Source of the DNA: Elymus sibiricus
Taxonomy: Eukaryota > Streptophyta > Magnoliopsida > Poales > Poaceae
Direction: 5' to 3'
Length of the DNA stretch: 64,000 nucleotides
NCBI GenBank assembly: GCA_039707655.1
Contig: CM077673.1
Coordinates: 267,944,288 to 268,008,287 of the forward strand
Position 1 is the stretch's first letter. Every line of letters starts with the position of its first letter. Shown here piece after piece: positions 1-11,345 of this stretch. The position numbers and the translations under genes are program-made. The notes under the pieces are model-generated. The model made no database searches, was not told the origin of the DNA, and was given only the letters and a program-made list of their open reading frames with translations.

Positions 1-1290
1 CCGTGTGGCCACAAGCCACAGGGGCGCGCCCCCCTGGCTTGTGGGCCCACGGCAACTCCCCCAACCCTAATTTTCAGCCTATAAATTCCAAAATATTCCC
101 TGTATACCAGAGGGAGCCACGAAAACACTTTTCCGCCGCCAAGAGCCTCGGTTCCCGTGAGATCCAATCTTGGAGCCTTTTCCGGTAATCTGCCGGAGGG
201 GGATTCGATCACGGAGGGCATCTACATCAACTCCATTGCCCCTCCGATAATGCGTGAGTAGTTCACCACAGACCTTCGGGTCCATAGCTAGTAGCTAGAT
301 GGCTTCTTCTCTCTCGTTGCTCTTCAATACCATGTTCTTCATGATCTTCATGAAGATCTATCCGATGTAATACTCTTTTGCGGTGTGTTTGTCGAGATCC
401 GATGAATTGTGGGTTTATGTTCAGATTATCTATGAATATTATTTGAGTCTTTTCTGAATTCTTATATGCATGATTTCATATCTTTGCAAGTCTCTTCGAG
501 TTATTGGTTTGGCCAACTAGATTGGTAATTCTAGCAATGGGAGAAGTGCTTAGTTTTGGGTTCAATCTTGCGGTGTCCTCACCCAGTGACATAGTAGGGG
601 TAGCGAGGCACGTATTGTATTGTTGCCATCGAGGATAAAAAGATGGGGTTTTCATCATATTGCTTGAGTTTATCCCTCTACATCATGTCATCTTACCTAA
701 TGCGTTACTCTGTTCTTCATGAACTTAATACTCTAGATGCAGGCAGGAGTCAGTCGATGTGTGGAGTAATAGTAGTAGATGCAGAATCGTTTCGGTCTAC
801 TTGACACGGGCGTGATTCCTATATGCATAATCATTGCCTTGGATGTCTTCATAATTATTCGCTTTTCTATCAATTGCTCGACAGTAATTTGTTCACCCAC
901 CGTAATACTTGCCATCATGAGAGAAGCCTCTAGTGAAACCTATGGCCCCCGGGTCTATTTTCCATCTTATATTTTCAGATCTAAAACCAAAAACACCAAA
1001 AATACCTTGCTGCAATATTTTTACTTTTGTTTTACTTTACTTTCAAGCAATCTATTCTATCTATCTCTATCAGATCTCATCCTTGCAAGTAACCGTGAAG
1101 GGATTGACAACCCCTTTATAGCGTTGGGTGCAAGTGTTTGATTATTTGTGTAGGTACATCCATTGGTGACTTGCTTGTATCTCCTACTGGATTGATACCT
1201 TGGTTCTCAACAACTGAGGGAAATACTTATCTACTTTGCTGAATCACCCGTTCCTCTTCACGGAAACCAATGCATGCTCGAGAAGTAGCA
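1..1290 (+). mobile_element. Athila-type Gypsy 5' LTR fragment, cut by window start
   Basis: This is the distal part of an LTR on the + strand. It aligns along its length with the LTRs at 51683, 53476 and 54511: a TATA box (TATAAAT, 80-86), the sentence-like block around 'gagggcatctacatcaac', and the closing block 'gagggaaatactta...cctcttcacgga'. The LTR ends near 1274 (…CCAATGCA). About 16 further bases (1275-1290) resemble the leader that normally precedes the primer binding site, and then the sequence switches to host DNA. The rest of the element is missing, so this is a 5' LTR whose internal region has been deleted. The ORFs inside it are not conserved and are not genes. Confidence 0.75.
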
Positions 1291-1390
1291 TCGAGCTTGT
1301 CGATATAATTTTCTGGATGACAGACAAACATACATCTTGAATAGAGAAAAAAATGTTAATTCAAGAATGAGAAGAGGGCGACTATTGTAC
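1291..1390 (-). other. Remnant of host intron downstream of F-box/LRR exon
   Basis: On the minus strand the F-box/LRR reading frame ends at a consensus-like donor (CAG|GTACAA, exon end 1391). The 100 bases that follow are A/T-rich and non-coding, as expected for the start of an intron. It is cut off at about 1290 by the LTR fragment, so the downstream exon (normally encoding the rest of the LRR/FBD region) is not in the window. Confidence 0.45.
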
Positions 1391-1968
1391 CTGGACGGTT
1401 AAGGATCCAATAACAAGTTCAAATAAGTTGATGGGCGAGTAGCCAAACACTGTCAATTTCGGCGCATGAATGACCCTGATTCTTGTTGGACCCTGTTGAT
1501 CAACAACAAGTAATCTCTCAAGTAAAGGCATGTTCTCAATGACCATTTGGTGATTCACCTTGTGCGATCTCCTATTGCAGCACCAGCAATACACACAAAT
1601 TGTCGGGAGACTCATGGAGGTGATGTGGAGGCTACTCAACCCATTGATCGCCTGAAGATGAAGGTACTCGAGCGCAGTACAGTCGCGGAGCAGGCACTCC
1701 ATGTCGTCGTTGGGGATGCAGACGGCGACGAGCTCAAGGTGCTTCAGTCGAGGTAGCAAAAGAGCGGGATTGGCGTTAATCTGGGGGAAATGGCAGTTCA
1801 TGAACCTCGCGATGCGCAGTGTTGGTGCGAGGCGCAGCACGGAGGGTGGCAGCGGGCGCATATGTCCATCATTAAAAGTGAGCTCCTCGAGATGATCTAG
1901 GGCAGTCGATGAGAACCACTCGTCAAGCTTAGCTCGGTCCTTGCCATTGGAACGAAACTTGCCCATAG
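1391..1968 (-). pseudogene. F-box/LRR (FBD-type) gene, 3' half of split exon
   Basis: A 193-codon open frame on the minus strand encodes leucine-rich repeats typical of plant F-box/LRR/FBD proteins, the substrate-binding half of SCF ubiquitin ligase receptors. Visible landmarks are LPPSVLRLAPTLRIARF, LPRLKHLELVAVCI, LRDCTALEYLHLQ and LLVVDQQGPTRIRVIHAPKL. The frame has no internal stop. It ends at a splice donor at 1390. It has no start of its own: its first codons overlap the CATAG target duplication, and the F-box half of the same exon lies beyond the inserted Sirevirus at 11346-11635 in the same frame. The gene is therefore interrupted and presumed dead. The family assignment is firm; the individual gene cannot be named. 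Confidence 0.8.
1964..1968. repeat. Target-site duplication CATAG (left)
   Basis: The five bases before the element starting at 1969 are CATAG. The same five bases follow the element at 11346-11350. This is the 5-bp duplication made by LTR-retrotransposon integrase. Confidence 0.9.
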
Positions 1969-3307
1969 TGTAGGGATCGAAAGTAGGTCTAGAAGGAGGT
2001 GATTAGACTACTTGACACAGAGATTTTTCCCGTGGTTCCGATAGGTGGTGCTACCGTACGTCCACATTTATGGAGTCTTCAACCCACGGAGGGTAGTGGT
2101 CGCGAGGGTCCATGGAGGGCTCCACCCATACGGGTCTACGAAGTAGCAACCTCGACTATTCCATACGGCTTCCATCCACGAAGGACTAGCCTCACTATGG
2201 GTAGATCTTCGCGAAGTAGGCGATCTCCTTGCCCTTACAAACTTCTAGGTTCAACTCCACAACACGAAGTAGGAGGCTCCCAAGCGACACCTAACCAATC
2301 TAGGAGGCACCACCCTCCAAAAGGTAATAGGCTCGATAGTAACGATGAACTCCTTGCTCTTGTGTTTCAAATGATAGTCTCCTCAACAGTTAAACACTCT
2401 CTCATAGATTTGGCTTGGGTGGAAGAGATTGATTGGATGGAAAGCAACTTGGGGAGGCTAGAAATCAAGATCCATATGGTTGGAGTGGATGATCTTGACC
2501 TCAACACAAGGGTAGGTGGTTCTCTCTCAGAAAAATGGATGGGGCAAGTGTGGAATAGTTCTGAGTGCTTTTCCTACGAGTAGGATGTGGTGGAGGGGTA
2601 TATATAGGCATCTCCAAAAATCCAACCGTTACAACATTATTGTCCAACTCGGTGAAATCGAAGTATAAACTTAGTGGCACCGACTAGTACAAAATATAGC
2701 AACTTTAGGATTTTCGGTGAGACCGATATGGAAATCTCGGTGGTACTGATATGAGTGGCCGAGGGCAGTTACACAACTCGGTGAGACCGATTCACAATTC
2801 TCGGAAATTCCGATTCTTATGAATCAGGTAACAGAAAGTTAGTCACAACAACTCGGTTGCACTGATTTGAAACTTGGTAGTACCAAGAAGGGTTTTTGGC
2901 TAGGGTTTCTGTCTAGGGTTTTGACTCGGTGTAGCCGATGTGGAAAAGTTGGTGACACCGATTTTGAGTGAAAGGGTCTAAGACAGTATATTTATGGGAG
3001 AGCTTGTGAGTGTATTTGGTGACTAACAGTTGATCATTTTGAGCATTTCATTCACCATTATTACCTCACCCCGTTTTGATAGTATTGGCTTTCCTATGGA
3101 CTCAAAGTGATTTCTCAAAGTAAAATGTAGAGTCTGCATGCTTGTAGCTTTGCCAATCCTATTCCTTGCATCTTGGGGTATCCTCACAATCCTTTGCCAA
3201 ACAAACATTGAACTTTTTCCTGAAATATACTTAGTGGAAACATTAGTCCAATGAAATATATGTCGTTATTAATTACCAAAACCACCTAGGGAGAAGTTGT
3301 GCTTTCA
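1969..3307 (-). repeat. 3' LTR of the pol-less Sirevirus
   Basis: On the + strand it starts TGTAGGGATC and ends GCTTTCA, so in element orientation it reads TGAAAGC…CTACA. It is about 165 bp shorter than the partner at 9840-11345, because a block between 'cttgac' and 'acacgaag' is absent. It contains many short palindromes of the form TCGGT-n4-ACCGA between about 2640 and 2970. Confidence 0.9.
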
Positions 3308-3706
3308 ATCTCCCCTTTTTTGGTAATTGATGACAACATATAGATCAAAGCTTCGATGATATATATAAACAATGAATAGCATCGTCGCTTTGAGAGGTAT
3401 GTGAAAAGCAAGAGCTCCCCCTAAATTTGTGCATTATTTTAAATTTGCGCTTGAATGCAAATGCACAATCGATTAGGATTATGGGTCACTCTTCCATGTC
3501 ACATACAACTTGGTGGTGCGCTAGAATTAATATGAGTGAATAACAAGCACAACACACCGAACAAGAGTAAATGATCATCACATAAATATCTCAAGGATAA
3601 ACGATAATAGCATCACATAAGCGTATATGATCAAATACCGACAAAAGTTTGCAACACACAAACGATAAATCAAATATTTTTGAAAAATAGAGAGGGATCA
3701 AAATGC

Positions 3707-3744
<38 letters not shown>

Positions 3745-3780
3745 CCTATGATCTACAACTTCTCCCCCTTTGGCAACAAG
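3308..3780 (-). promoter_or_regulatory. Polypurine tract and repeated PPT-like motifs
   Basis: Directly beside the 3' LTR, the minus strand reads AAAAAAGGGGAGAT (3308-3321), the polypurine tract that primes plus-strand DNA synthesis. Further purine runs containing GGGGGAG lie at about 3412-3422 and 3762-3775. Multiplied PPT-like motifs upstream of the 3' LTR are a known mark of the Sirevirus genus. A (CT)16 microsatellite occupies 3709-3741. Confidence 0.7.
3709..3741. repeat. (CT)16 microsatellite
   Basis: An uninterrupted run of CT dinucleotides, sited between the accessory ORF and the 3' LTR of the Sirevirus. Confidence 0.95.
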
Positions 3781-3914
3781 TTACCAAAAAGTTCAAAGTT
3801 ATAGAGCTAAACGTCGCTCTGGGCTAGATCTCCTCCATGAGATGATGAAGCTGCGCATGTAGCAGTCGATGGAGTCGAGAGAAGAGCATCCATGAAGGCT
3901 TCAGCTGAAGTCCT

Positions 3915-5966
3915 CTAAGGTGGTGGAGTAGACACTGGAGCTGATGGAGCTAAAGGAGTTGTTGCAGGTGCTGAAGAAGGCGGCCTCAACTCTGGAGCAA
4001 ACACTGTAGTAGTCCTGGCTTGAGTCCTGAAATGGGTGCAGGTCTGGAGAGGTGAAGTGTCATCCTCATCTGAATATGAGGAGTGGCGAATGGGAGCTTC
4101 ATCCACTTCCTTCTTGAGCTCATTCACAGTCTTAGTCAGCCCATCCACTTTGTCGTTCAACGTTTTAATCATGTTCTCCATGATCCTCACAAGACTCTGC
4201 TGATTCAGCAATTTTTTCTTGATATCCTCCTGCATGCCCTGAACTGTACTGAGAATAAGATCCATTTTCTTGCTCCTGGATCTAGGGGTCTGAGCACTAG
4301 TCGCTCTAGCTGCCTTAGCTGCTGCATGTGCAGTAGATGAAGTGGTATGACTGGGGTCCATCACCACGACATTGTCTTCACGCTCTGGCTGGAGTGGCAA
4401 ATGTGGGCGATCAAGTGCATATACATTCTTCTCTAACTTAGAGTTGATGAGCATCTGAATGTATGGTGCATATCCACAAGATCTCTTTTGGTATGTAGTT
4501 ATCCTCTTCACTGTCTCTACTATCAGATCCATCACTCCGATCCTGGTGTGGGTGTCAACGTGGTGCGGCATGTTGATGGAGTAGCCTCGGATCACCTTGT
4601 CATCTCCTGACTTGGGCATCAAGGTATGCCTCAAGATAGTGTTGGTGGTAGGCAATCCTGCTTGCAGATAATATACTGAACCAAGCTTATGTGAATGCAC
4701 ATAATCAACAGGAATTTCCTTGTACATCTTTGTCATGGAGTTATGATTCATCTTGGCTTCTATGTACATATCCAAGTCACCTTCTTGAATAGGTGGGGCT
4801 CCTAAGATGGTAGCCCACTCTTCAACAGTGGATTCATACCTAGTCCCTTCAGTCATCAAAACAATCCGGCCATCTGGATAGAAGTGAGCAGTAGAGTAGA
4901 ACTGCATGATCATCTCATCGTTCCAGGCTGAGAACTCTCTTCCAACAAAATTTGCAATATCAATGCACTGGAAGTTATCTTGCACACTTGGAAAATAATC
5001 TTCATTCTTCTTGATGAAGTCCCAGTCAACATATCTCATGTCACTGATTGCTGGGCTCTTGTCCAATAGGACAGTCTCATAGAAGTCTTGTTGTTCCTTG
5101 GTGTGAAATCTGGCATCAACGGTTGTCTTCTTCTTGGAGGCATAAGGGTCATTTGCTCTCCACAACCTCAGACCTGAATCCTTCCTCTTCTTCATATCTT
5201 CAGCAACAGGATGAGCATCATTATGTAATGGCATGTGTGGGCTCAGTTTCCTCAAAACTAGCATGTTCTCTTCCTCATCTCTGGAAGTAGAACCCTTGTT
5301 CTTTGCTGCTAGAGGTATGTCTCTGGTTGTCTTCTTGGACTTTGGAGCAACTTCTTTCTGGGTTGCAGATTTCTTGCTTTTGGGAGGGGCCTGCTTGGGC
5401 ATAGCATCTGCAAGAAGCTTTTCCTTCTTGGAGGGAGGAGCTTGGGCAGATTGCTCCTCCTCCACTTCCTCCTCAACAGCATCCTCTGGATCCTCATACA
5501 TAGAGGTGGGTCTGCCAACGACCTTCACAATCCTCCTTCTACCTCTCTTCTTGTCACCTGCCTTCTTACGCATAGATCTCTTTGGGGCTTCAATAGACAT
5601 ACTTTCCCTGGCACTCTCAGGTGCCCTCATAGCATCAGCACTGGCATAGACTTTCTTGACAGGTTTCTTGGAAGAGATAGCATCAGCAGCTGTGCCCTTG
5701 GCAACTTTGTCTTTCTTGGATAGCTCTTTCTCTGGCACAAAATCAACATCCTCCTCATCAGAGTTCAACTTCCTTCTTGCCCTGGTGGCAGCCTTGGAAA
5801 AATCAGGTGAACTGGGCACATCATCATAAGAGGATGAGCTACCCTCAGTACTAGTGCTTGAACTCATGTCCACATTTCCTTCTCTGAAGTTGTTCTGACT
5901 GTCATCTGAGCCTGACATGCTGACCCTGTGAATAGAGCATAGAAGAGCAGATAGGTTGAGCATCAC
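3915..5966 (-). CDS. Intact Sirevirus accessory ORF (683 or 667 aa)
   Basis: The longest uninterrupted frame in the window. The likely start is the second in-frame Met region (5918, MSGSDDS…), giving 667 residues; the first Met at 5966 adds 16. The N-terminal third is acidic/serine-rich, then strongly basic with NLS-like clusters (RKKAGDKKRGRRR; several KSKK blocks). Residues of about 270-470 form the folded core, with FVGREFSAWNDEMIMQFYSTAHF and EEWATILGAP; this matches the 'putative plant transposon protein' type domain and the ORF at 27199-29037. A coiled-coil-like stretch follows (MQEDIKKKLLNQQSLV…LNDKVDGLTKTVNELKKEV), then a Pro/Ala/Ser-rich tail. No signal peptide or membrane segment is visible, so although its position equals the 'env-like' gene of Sireviruses, an envelope role is not supported. 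Function unknown. Confidence 0.75.
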   Translation of the reverse strand: MMLNLSALLCSIHRVSMSGSDDSQNNFREGNVDMSSSTSTEGSSSSYDDVPSSPDFSKAATRARRKLNSDEEDVDFVPEKELSKKDKVAKGTAADAISSKKPVKKVYASADAMRAPESARESMSIEAPKRSMRKKAGDKKRGRRRIVKVVGRPTSMYEDPEDAVEEEVEEEQSAQAPPSKKEKLLADAMPKQAPPKSKKSATQKEVAPKSKKTTRDIPLAAKNKGSTSRDEEENMLVLRKLSPHMPLHNDAHPVAEDMKKRKDSGLRLWRANDPYASKKKTTVDARFHTKEQQDFYETVLLDKSPAISDMRYVDWDFIKKNEDYFPSVQDNFQCIDIANFVGREFSAWNDEMIMQFYSTAHFYPDGRIVLMTEGTRYESTVEEWATILGAPPIQEGDLDMYIEAKMNHNSMTKMYKEIPVDYVHSHKLGSVYYLQAGLPTTNTILRHTLMPKSGDDKVIRGYSINMPHHVDTHTRIGVMDLIVETVKRITTYQKRSCGYAPYIQMLINSKLEKNVYALDRPHLPLQPEREDNVVVMDPSHTTSSTAHAAAKAARATSAQTPRSRSKKMDLILSTVQGMQEDIKKKLLNQQSLVRIMENMIKTLNDKVDGLTKTVNELKKEVDEAPIRHSSYSDEDDTSPLQTCTHFRTQARTTTVFAPELRPPSSAPATTPLAPSAPVSTPPP

Positions 5967-7608
5967 AAAATGAATAAGATTTTCTCAAATTTGAACTTAG
6001 AATTCTTAAGTTTTGCTTTCTGCAAAATGAATTTTGGTACCACCGAATCAAAAATTTCGGACCCACCGAGACTCACAGTCTGCTTTACAGAAACTTGGCA
6101 ACTACTTCGGTTACACCAAAATTAGCCGCTCGGTTTCACTGAGACTATCCTCAATAGACCTAAAAACCAAATCGGTACAACCGATTTTTGCGACTCGGTG
6201 TCACCGAGATTCGAATTGCGGACGGCAAAACCTAAAAATCCATGTTCTCTAATCTAGAGGAGTTTCTAGTGGTTGGAATAGGTGCACATGGTGGCATGAA
6301 GATTGGAATTTATCGATTTGCACGAGATTCGGACGGGGAGTGCAAAGATTCAGGCATTACCCTAACTTGGCGGCGGCCTCTCTACGGCGGCGACGACGGG
6401 GATGAATGCAGTCGACGGCGAGGAACTCCTGTGGTGCTGACGCACGGGAGCAAGGGAAGAAGTCTAGGGACGACGAGCGGCGACTAGGGCTTGCGGGCAC
6501 CACGGCGTTTGAAGAATTAATTTCAAAGACCGGTTCCGCTGGAATATATACCCGTAGCTGTCGGTGACACCGGTTCAAAATTATCGATGCCACCGAGTTC
6601 CTCAACTGTCAGTTGACAGGGAAACTCGGTGAAGCCGAGAAAGTGGAATCGATGTTACCGAGATTGGAAAATCAGATCAACCATAGGCATCGGTGAGACC
6701 GAGATTTTTGTGTTGGTTCCACCGAGTTTCACTTGGGAGGTTTTGGTGGTCAGCTCTTGTCGACATGGAACTCCGAGTGCTCCTCACACAGAGGGTTCAA
6801 GAAGTGCTTGTTCAAGTTTTGTGATGTAGCATGAATAGAATATGAGACGAGAAAGCATAGATAGCTAGAGAGGGGTCCTAGGCATTCTTGTCCATCCAAT
6901 TGTCAAAAGAAAAAGAAAAACCAAATAGAGACAATTGGATGTCCTCGAATGAGAAAAGATATGCATACCAACATGCTCACACAATAAGATGTCCAATGAA
7001 ATCATGGCAATCATGCAAAACCACTCTAGCATCTAACAAGCACTTTGGCGATGATGGAGTCATCTATATATGGGTATATTGACTTAGGAGCCAAGTAACA
7101 ATACTTGATCATATGTCATACTCATCGTTTAAGCACAAGTGGGGTTACCACTTTTACATAAGGCATTTAATGTTGTCACATTCTTAAGAGATGCTTTAAC
7201 TCAAGTCTTAGAGTAAAGCTCCCCCTTGATGTGGCATCCCCCCTAAGAGGGATAAACTAACCTTGGGTTTGTCGTAGAAGACTTCATGTGGGTGATGTAG
7301 TGGTGGATGTTCAAAGTTGATGAAGATCATCTTTAGTTGAGAGCAATCCTTATTGTTTCTTACTCTTCTCACCTACATGGGTTAGTCCCAAGCACAAGAG
7401 ACAAATACAAGGATATCTATGGACATGGAGTGCAAAGCATATAAGATGATGTCCATGGATTCATTAATTACCTTGTCCCTTGCTTACCTTTGAGGGAATG
7501 TGTGACTCCTTGAACTATTGCATAGAGTTGGAGTTGATTGCAAATAGTCCTTTGCCAATAATGAATGTGAGTGAATTTCATTGGCGGAGTCACCCCTCAA
7601 GAACTTCT
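5967..7608 (-). other. Non-coding spacer where pol should be
   Basis: Between the accessory ORF and gag there is no conserved reading frame on either strand. In autonomous relatives this interval carries protease, integrase, reverse transcriptase and RNase H. From about 6030 to 6730 it contains at least eight short inverted motifs of the TCGGT-n4-ACCGA type, like those in the LTRs. A GGGGGAG purine run occurs on the minus strand near 7221. The remainder shows nothing recognisable. Confidence 0.7.
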
Positions 7609-9786
7609 CTAGTTCTTCTTCTTGGGGACCCACATCAAGTTGATGGGGATCCTTAGAGTTGAAGTAGTACTAGTTGAAGTAGAGCTTGGAGTAGCCTTGG
7701 GAACCCACTTCACCATGGCTAAGGATTCATCTTCAAGTGTGTCAATGTCATCATGAAGCTTGCCCTTGCCCTTGTGGTCTTGTGGAGGAAGGTCATCTTG
7801 AGAGCTTGTTCCCTTGGGAGGAGTAGGTTCATACTTCTCCCTATGAGGAACAAACTTGGGCTTGGGGTATTGACCTTCTTCCCATTCGACTCCATTGGCG
7901 TTGAAGTAGCCAATGCCTTGGTTCTTCCGGTATCCTCCATGCTTGCGTACAATCTCCTCGAATTGCTTACATCCGGCAAGGCTTTTGTAGACACCTTTCT
8001 CTATAATTCCTTTCAATAAATTGTTTTCTTGCTAAAGTGTAACTTGGCTAAGAGAATCATTAGTGGAATCAATAGAGCTACTAGAAACAACATCATTTGA
8101 TTTAGCATTAGCTTTGTTGTTACTAGATGAAGAACCTTTCTTTCCATTGTTACTAGTTTGCTTATATTTAACTTGTGGAATGAATGTAGACAAGAGTAAT
8201 CATTTGGCAAGATAAGAAGAACTCTTCTTTCAAAGATCGTCATTGATAGCTTTAAGAAATTCATGCTCTTGCTCTAAGTTGAGCTTCTCGAACCGTAGCA
8301 TCTCATGAGTTATTACAAGCTCTCTATGATCTTCTAGAGTAGATTCATGAGCTAACTTAAGAGTGTTTAATTCTTTAGTTAGACGCTCAATCTCCTTCTT
8401 ATCATCATCATACGATTTTTCTTGGTTAGCATGGAAATCATCAAGTTCATTTTGGCTAACATCACTAGTTTTATCAAAGAGCAAGTCATCATCTCCTAGT
8501 AAATCACCATCATCACTATTAAAGTGAAGGTACTCGGGGTGTGATACCTTGGGAACTTTAGCCATGAAGCAACTTCCACTTCCCTCATTTGGTGAATCAA
8601 ATATGTCGTAGGAGTTGGAGGTTACGAGTGCAAGTCCGGCAACACCTTCATCTTGACTATAGTCGGAGTTGGCGTGGTAGCTTCTCTCGGATTGTTTGCT
8701 GGATTCGGAGCCGGAAACCCATTCACCAACATGAGCTTGATGTCTTCTTCTTGTGTAGCTCTTGGTGTACTTGTCCTTCTTCTCCGAGTCTTTGCTTCTC
8801 CGGGAGGGTCTTCGTTCATAACGATCTTCTCTACTCCTTCTCTCTCTTCGAGGTGATTCATCTCTTGAGCTTCGTCTTCTAGGAGATTCTTCTCTTCTCT
8901 TGAAGGGGGTCGTGCACTCATTGGAATAGTGTCCGGGCCTTCCACAATTGTAGCATTTTCGATCACGACTAGATGAATGCTTCTCTTCGTATCTTGAGTT
9001 GGAGTTTCTCTCTTTGCCTCTACTCTTGTAGAACTTGTTGAATTTCTTGACCATGAGGCTTATCTCTTCATTGGTTACAAGGTTGTCACTTGAAGTAGCG
9101 GGAGTGTCACTTGTAGCTTTGTAAGCACCGCTTGACTTGGTGTGAAGTTCTTCCTTGTCTTTGAGTGACATCTCATGAGCAACAATCCTTTCGATCACTA
9201 CCATAGGCTTGAGATCTTTGTAGTTTGGCATCATTTGGATCAACGTGCACACGGTGTCGTACTTTCCATCCAAGGCTCTAAGGATCTTCTTGATGATGAA
9301 TTTGTCGGTCATCTCTTCGCTTCGTAAGCTGGCAATCTCATTTGTGATGAGAGCGAGCCTAGAGTACATCTCCGCGACTCCTTCACCAGCCTTCATCTTG
9401 AACTTGTCAAGTTGACTTTGGAGCACATCCAACTTAGATTCCCTGATGGATTCGGTACCGTCGTGCATGTCAACCAAAGTATCCCAAATCTCTTTTGCAT
9501 TTTCAAGACGGTTGATTTTGTTGAATTCTTCGGGGCATAGGCAGTTGAAAAGAATGTCACACGCTTGAGCATTGTATTGCAACATCTTCAATTCTTCCGT
9601 GGTCGCTTCACGATCCGGTTCCTTTCCATCACCAAAGAATTCACCATGCAAGCCAACACGAACAACAGCCCATGCGGCGGGGTTATGACCAAGAATATGC
9701 ATTTTCATTTTATGCTTCCAACTAGCAAAGTTTGTACCATCAAAATATGGACCTCTACGGTGATAGTTTCCCTCACTAGACGCCAT
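7609..9786 (-). pseudogene. Sirevirus gag, decayed
   Basis: Start at 9786 (MASSEGNYHRRG), 39 bases inside the primer binding site. The frame runs 518 codons to a TGA at 8230. The N-terminal part has the Copia gag fold (YFDGTNFASWKHKMKMH; ALDGKYDTVCTLIQ). A CCHC zinc knuckle CYNCGRPGHYSNEC binds RNA, and an Arg/Ser-rich tract and an acidic C-terminal region follow. Downstream, 8229-7609 continues the same protein after the stop and a frameshift: KGIIEKGVYKSLAG and GYFNANGVEWEEGQYPKPKF are conserved in Sirevirus gags. The protease motif that should come next is absent. Gag would package element RNA in cytoplasmic particles; this copy cannot make the full protein. Confidence 0.8.
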
Positions 9787-9825
9787 ACTCTCCTTGGTTG
9801 TGAGACCAATGCAATGGAGACCAAT

Positions 9826-9837
9826 GCTCTGATACCA
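9826..9837 (-). promoter_or_regulatory. Primer binding site, tRNA-iMet
   Basis: The minus strand reads TGGTATCAGAGC two bases after the LTR end. It is complementary to the 3' end of initiator tRNA-Met, the usual primer of plant Copia elements. Confidence 0.9.
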
Positions 9838-9839
9838 CT

Positions 9840-11345
9840 TGTAGGAATCCAAAGTAGGTCTAGAGGGGGTGTGATTATACTACTTGACCAAATAAAAACC
9901 TAAACTTTTCCCAAATTACTTGGTTGGCAGATTTTAGCAATTCTAGCATATCAAGTACACCCTACACATGCATGTCTACGAGTTTTGCAGCGGAAAGTAT
10001 AGACAAGCATATGTAAGAGGATAAGGGTAGGAAGATCAAACGGAATTTGTAGACACGAAGATTTTCCCGTGGTCCCGATAGGTGGTGCTATCGTACGTCC
10101 ACGTTTATGGAGTCTTCAACCCACGGAGGGTAGCGGTCACGAGAGTCCATAGAAGGCTCCACCCATAAGGGTCCACGAAGTAGCAACCTCGACTATTCCA
10201 TACGGCTTCAGTCCACGAAGGACAAGCCTTACTATGGGTAGATCTTCACGAAGTAGGCGATCTCCTTGCCCTTACAAACTTCTTGGTTCAACTCCACAAC
10301 ACGAAGTAGGAGGCTCCCAAGCGACACCTAACCAATCTAGGAGGCACCACCCTCCAAAAGGTAATAGGCTCGATAGTAACGATGAACTCCTTGCTCTTGT
10401 GTTTCAAATGATAGTCTCCTCAACACTCAATCACTCTCTCACACGTTTGGCTTGGGTGGAAGAGATTGATTGGATGGAAAGCAACTTGGGGAGCTAGAAA
10501 TCAAGATCCATATGGTTGGAGTGGATGATCTTGACCTCAACACAAGGGTAGGTGGTTCTCTCTCAGAAAAATGGATGGGGCAAGTGTGGAATAGTTCTGA
10601 GTGCTTCTCCTATGAGTAGGATGTGATGGAGGGGTATATATAGGCATATCCAAAAATCCAACCGTTACAACATTATTGTCCAACTCGGTGAAACCAAAGT
10701 ATAAACTTGGTGGCACCGACTAGTACAAAATGTAGCAACTTTAGGCTTTTCGGTGAGACCGATATGGAAATCTCGGTGGTACTGCTATGAGTGGCCGAGG
10801 GCAGTTACACAACTCGGTGAGACTGATTCACAATTCTCGGAAATTCCGATTCTTATGAATGAGGTAGCAGAAAGTTGGTCACAGCAACTCAGTTGCACCG
10901 ATATGAGACTTGGTAGTACCGAGAAGGGTTTTTGGCTAGGGTTTCTGTCTAGGGTTTTGACTCGGTGTAGCCGATGTCGAAAAGTTGATAACACCGATTT
11001 TGAGTGGAAGGGTCTAAGACAGAATATTTATGGGAGAGCTTGTGAGTCTATTTGGTGACTAACACTTGATCATTTTGAGCATTTCATTCATCATTATTAC
11101 CTCACCCCCTTTTGATAGTATTGACTTTCCTATGGACTCAAAGTGATTTCTCACAAAGTAAAATGTAGAGTCTTCATGCTTGTAGCTTTGCCAATCCCAT
11201 TCCTTGCATCTTGGGGTCTCCTCACAATCCTTTGCCAAACAAACATTGAACTTTTTCCTGAAATATACTTAGTGGAAACATTAGTCCAATGAAATATATG
11301 TTGTTATTAATTACCAAAACCACTTAGGGAGAAGTTGTGCGTTCA
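9840..11345 (-). repeat. 5' LTR of the pol-less Sirevirus
   Basis: This 1506-bp LTR carries the TATA-like box (TATATATA, 10635-10642) expected to start the genomic RNA on the minus strand. The palindrome-rich block lies at about 10680-11000. It includes the 165-bp block missing from the partner LTR. It ends in CA at 11345 and is followed by CATAG. Confidence 0.9.

Larger units (their letters stand above)
1969..11345 (-). mobile_element. Sirevirus-type Copia element, pol-less, minus strand
   Basis: A complete insertion bounded by TG…CA LTRs and CATAG duplications. Reading on the minus strand the order is: 5' LTR (11345-9840), tRNA-Met primer binding site (9837-9826), gag (9786-7609, decayed), 1.6 kb non-coding spacer, a long accessory ORF (5966-3915), several purine-rich PPT-like motifs, and 3' LTR (3307-1969). 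No protease, integrase, reverse transcriptase or RNase H can be found, so it could only have moved with help from a relative. Sirevirus assignment rests on the long gag with a CCHC knuckle, an extra ORF between pol position and 3' LTR, repeated PPT-like motifs, and palindrome-rich LTRs. By eye the two LTRs differ by about 3-7% in sampled stretches. Confidence 0.85.

Noticed and set aside
779..1141. A 120-residue frame in the first LTR
   Set aside because: It lies in the LTR, corresponds to non-coding sequence in the other LTR copies, and has no domain.
3709..3741. (CT)16 run as a pyrimidine-rich regulatory element
   Set aside because: A simple microsatellite within transposon DNA, with no neighbouring gene it could serve.
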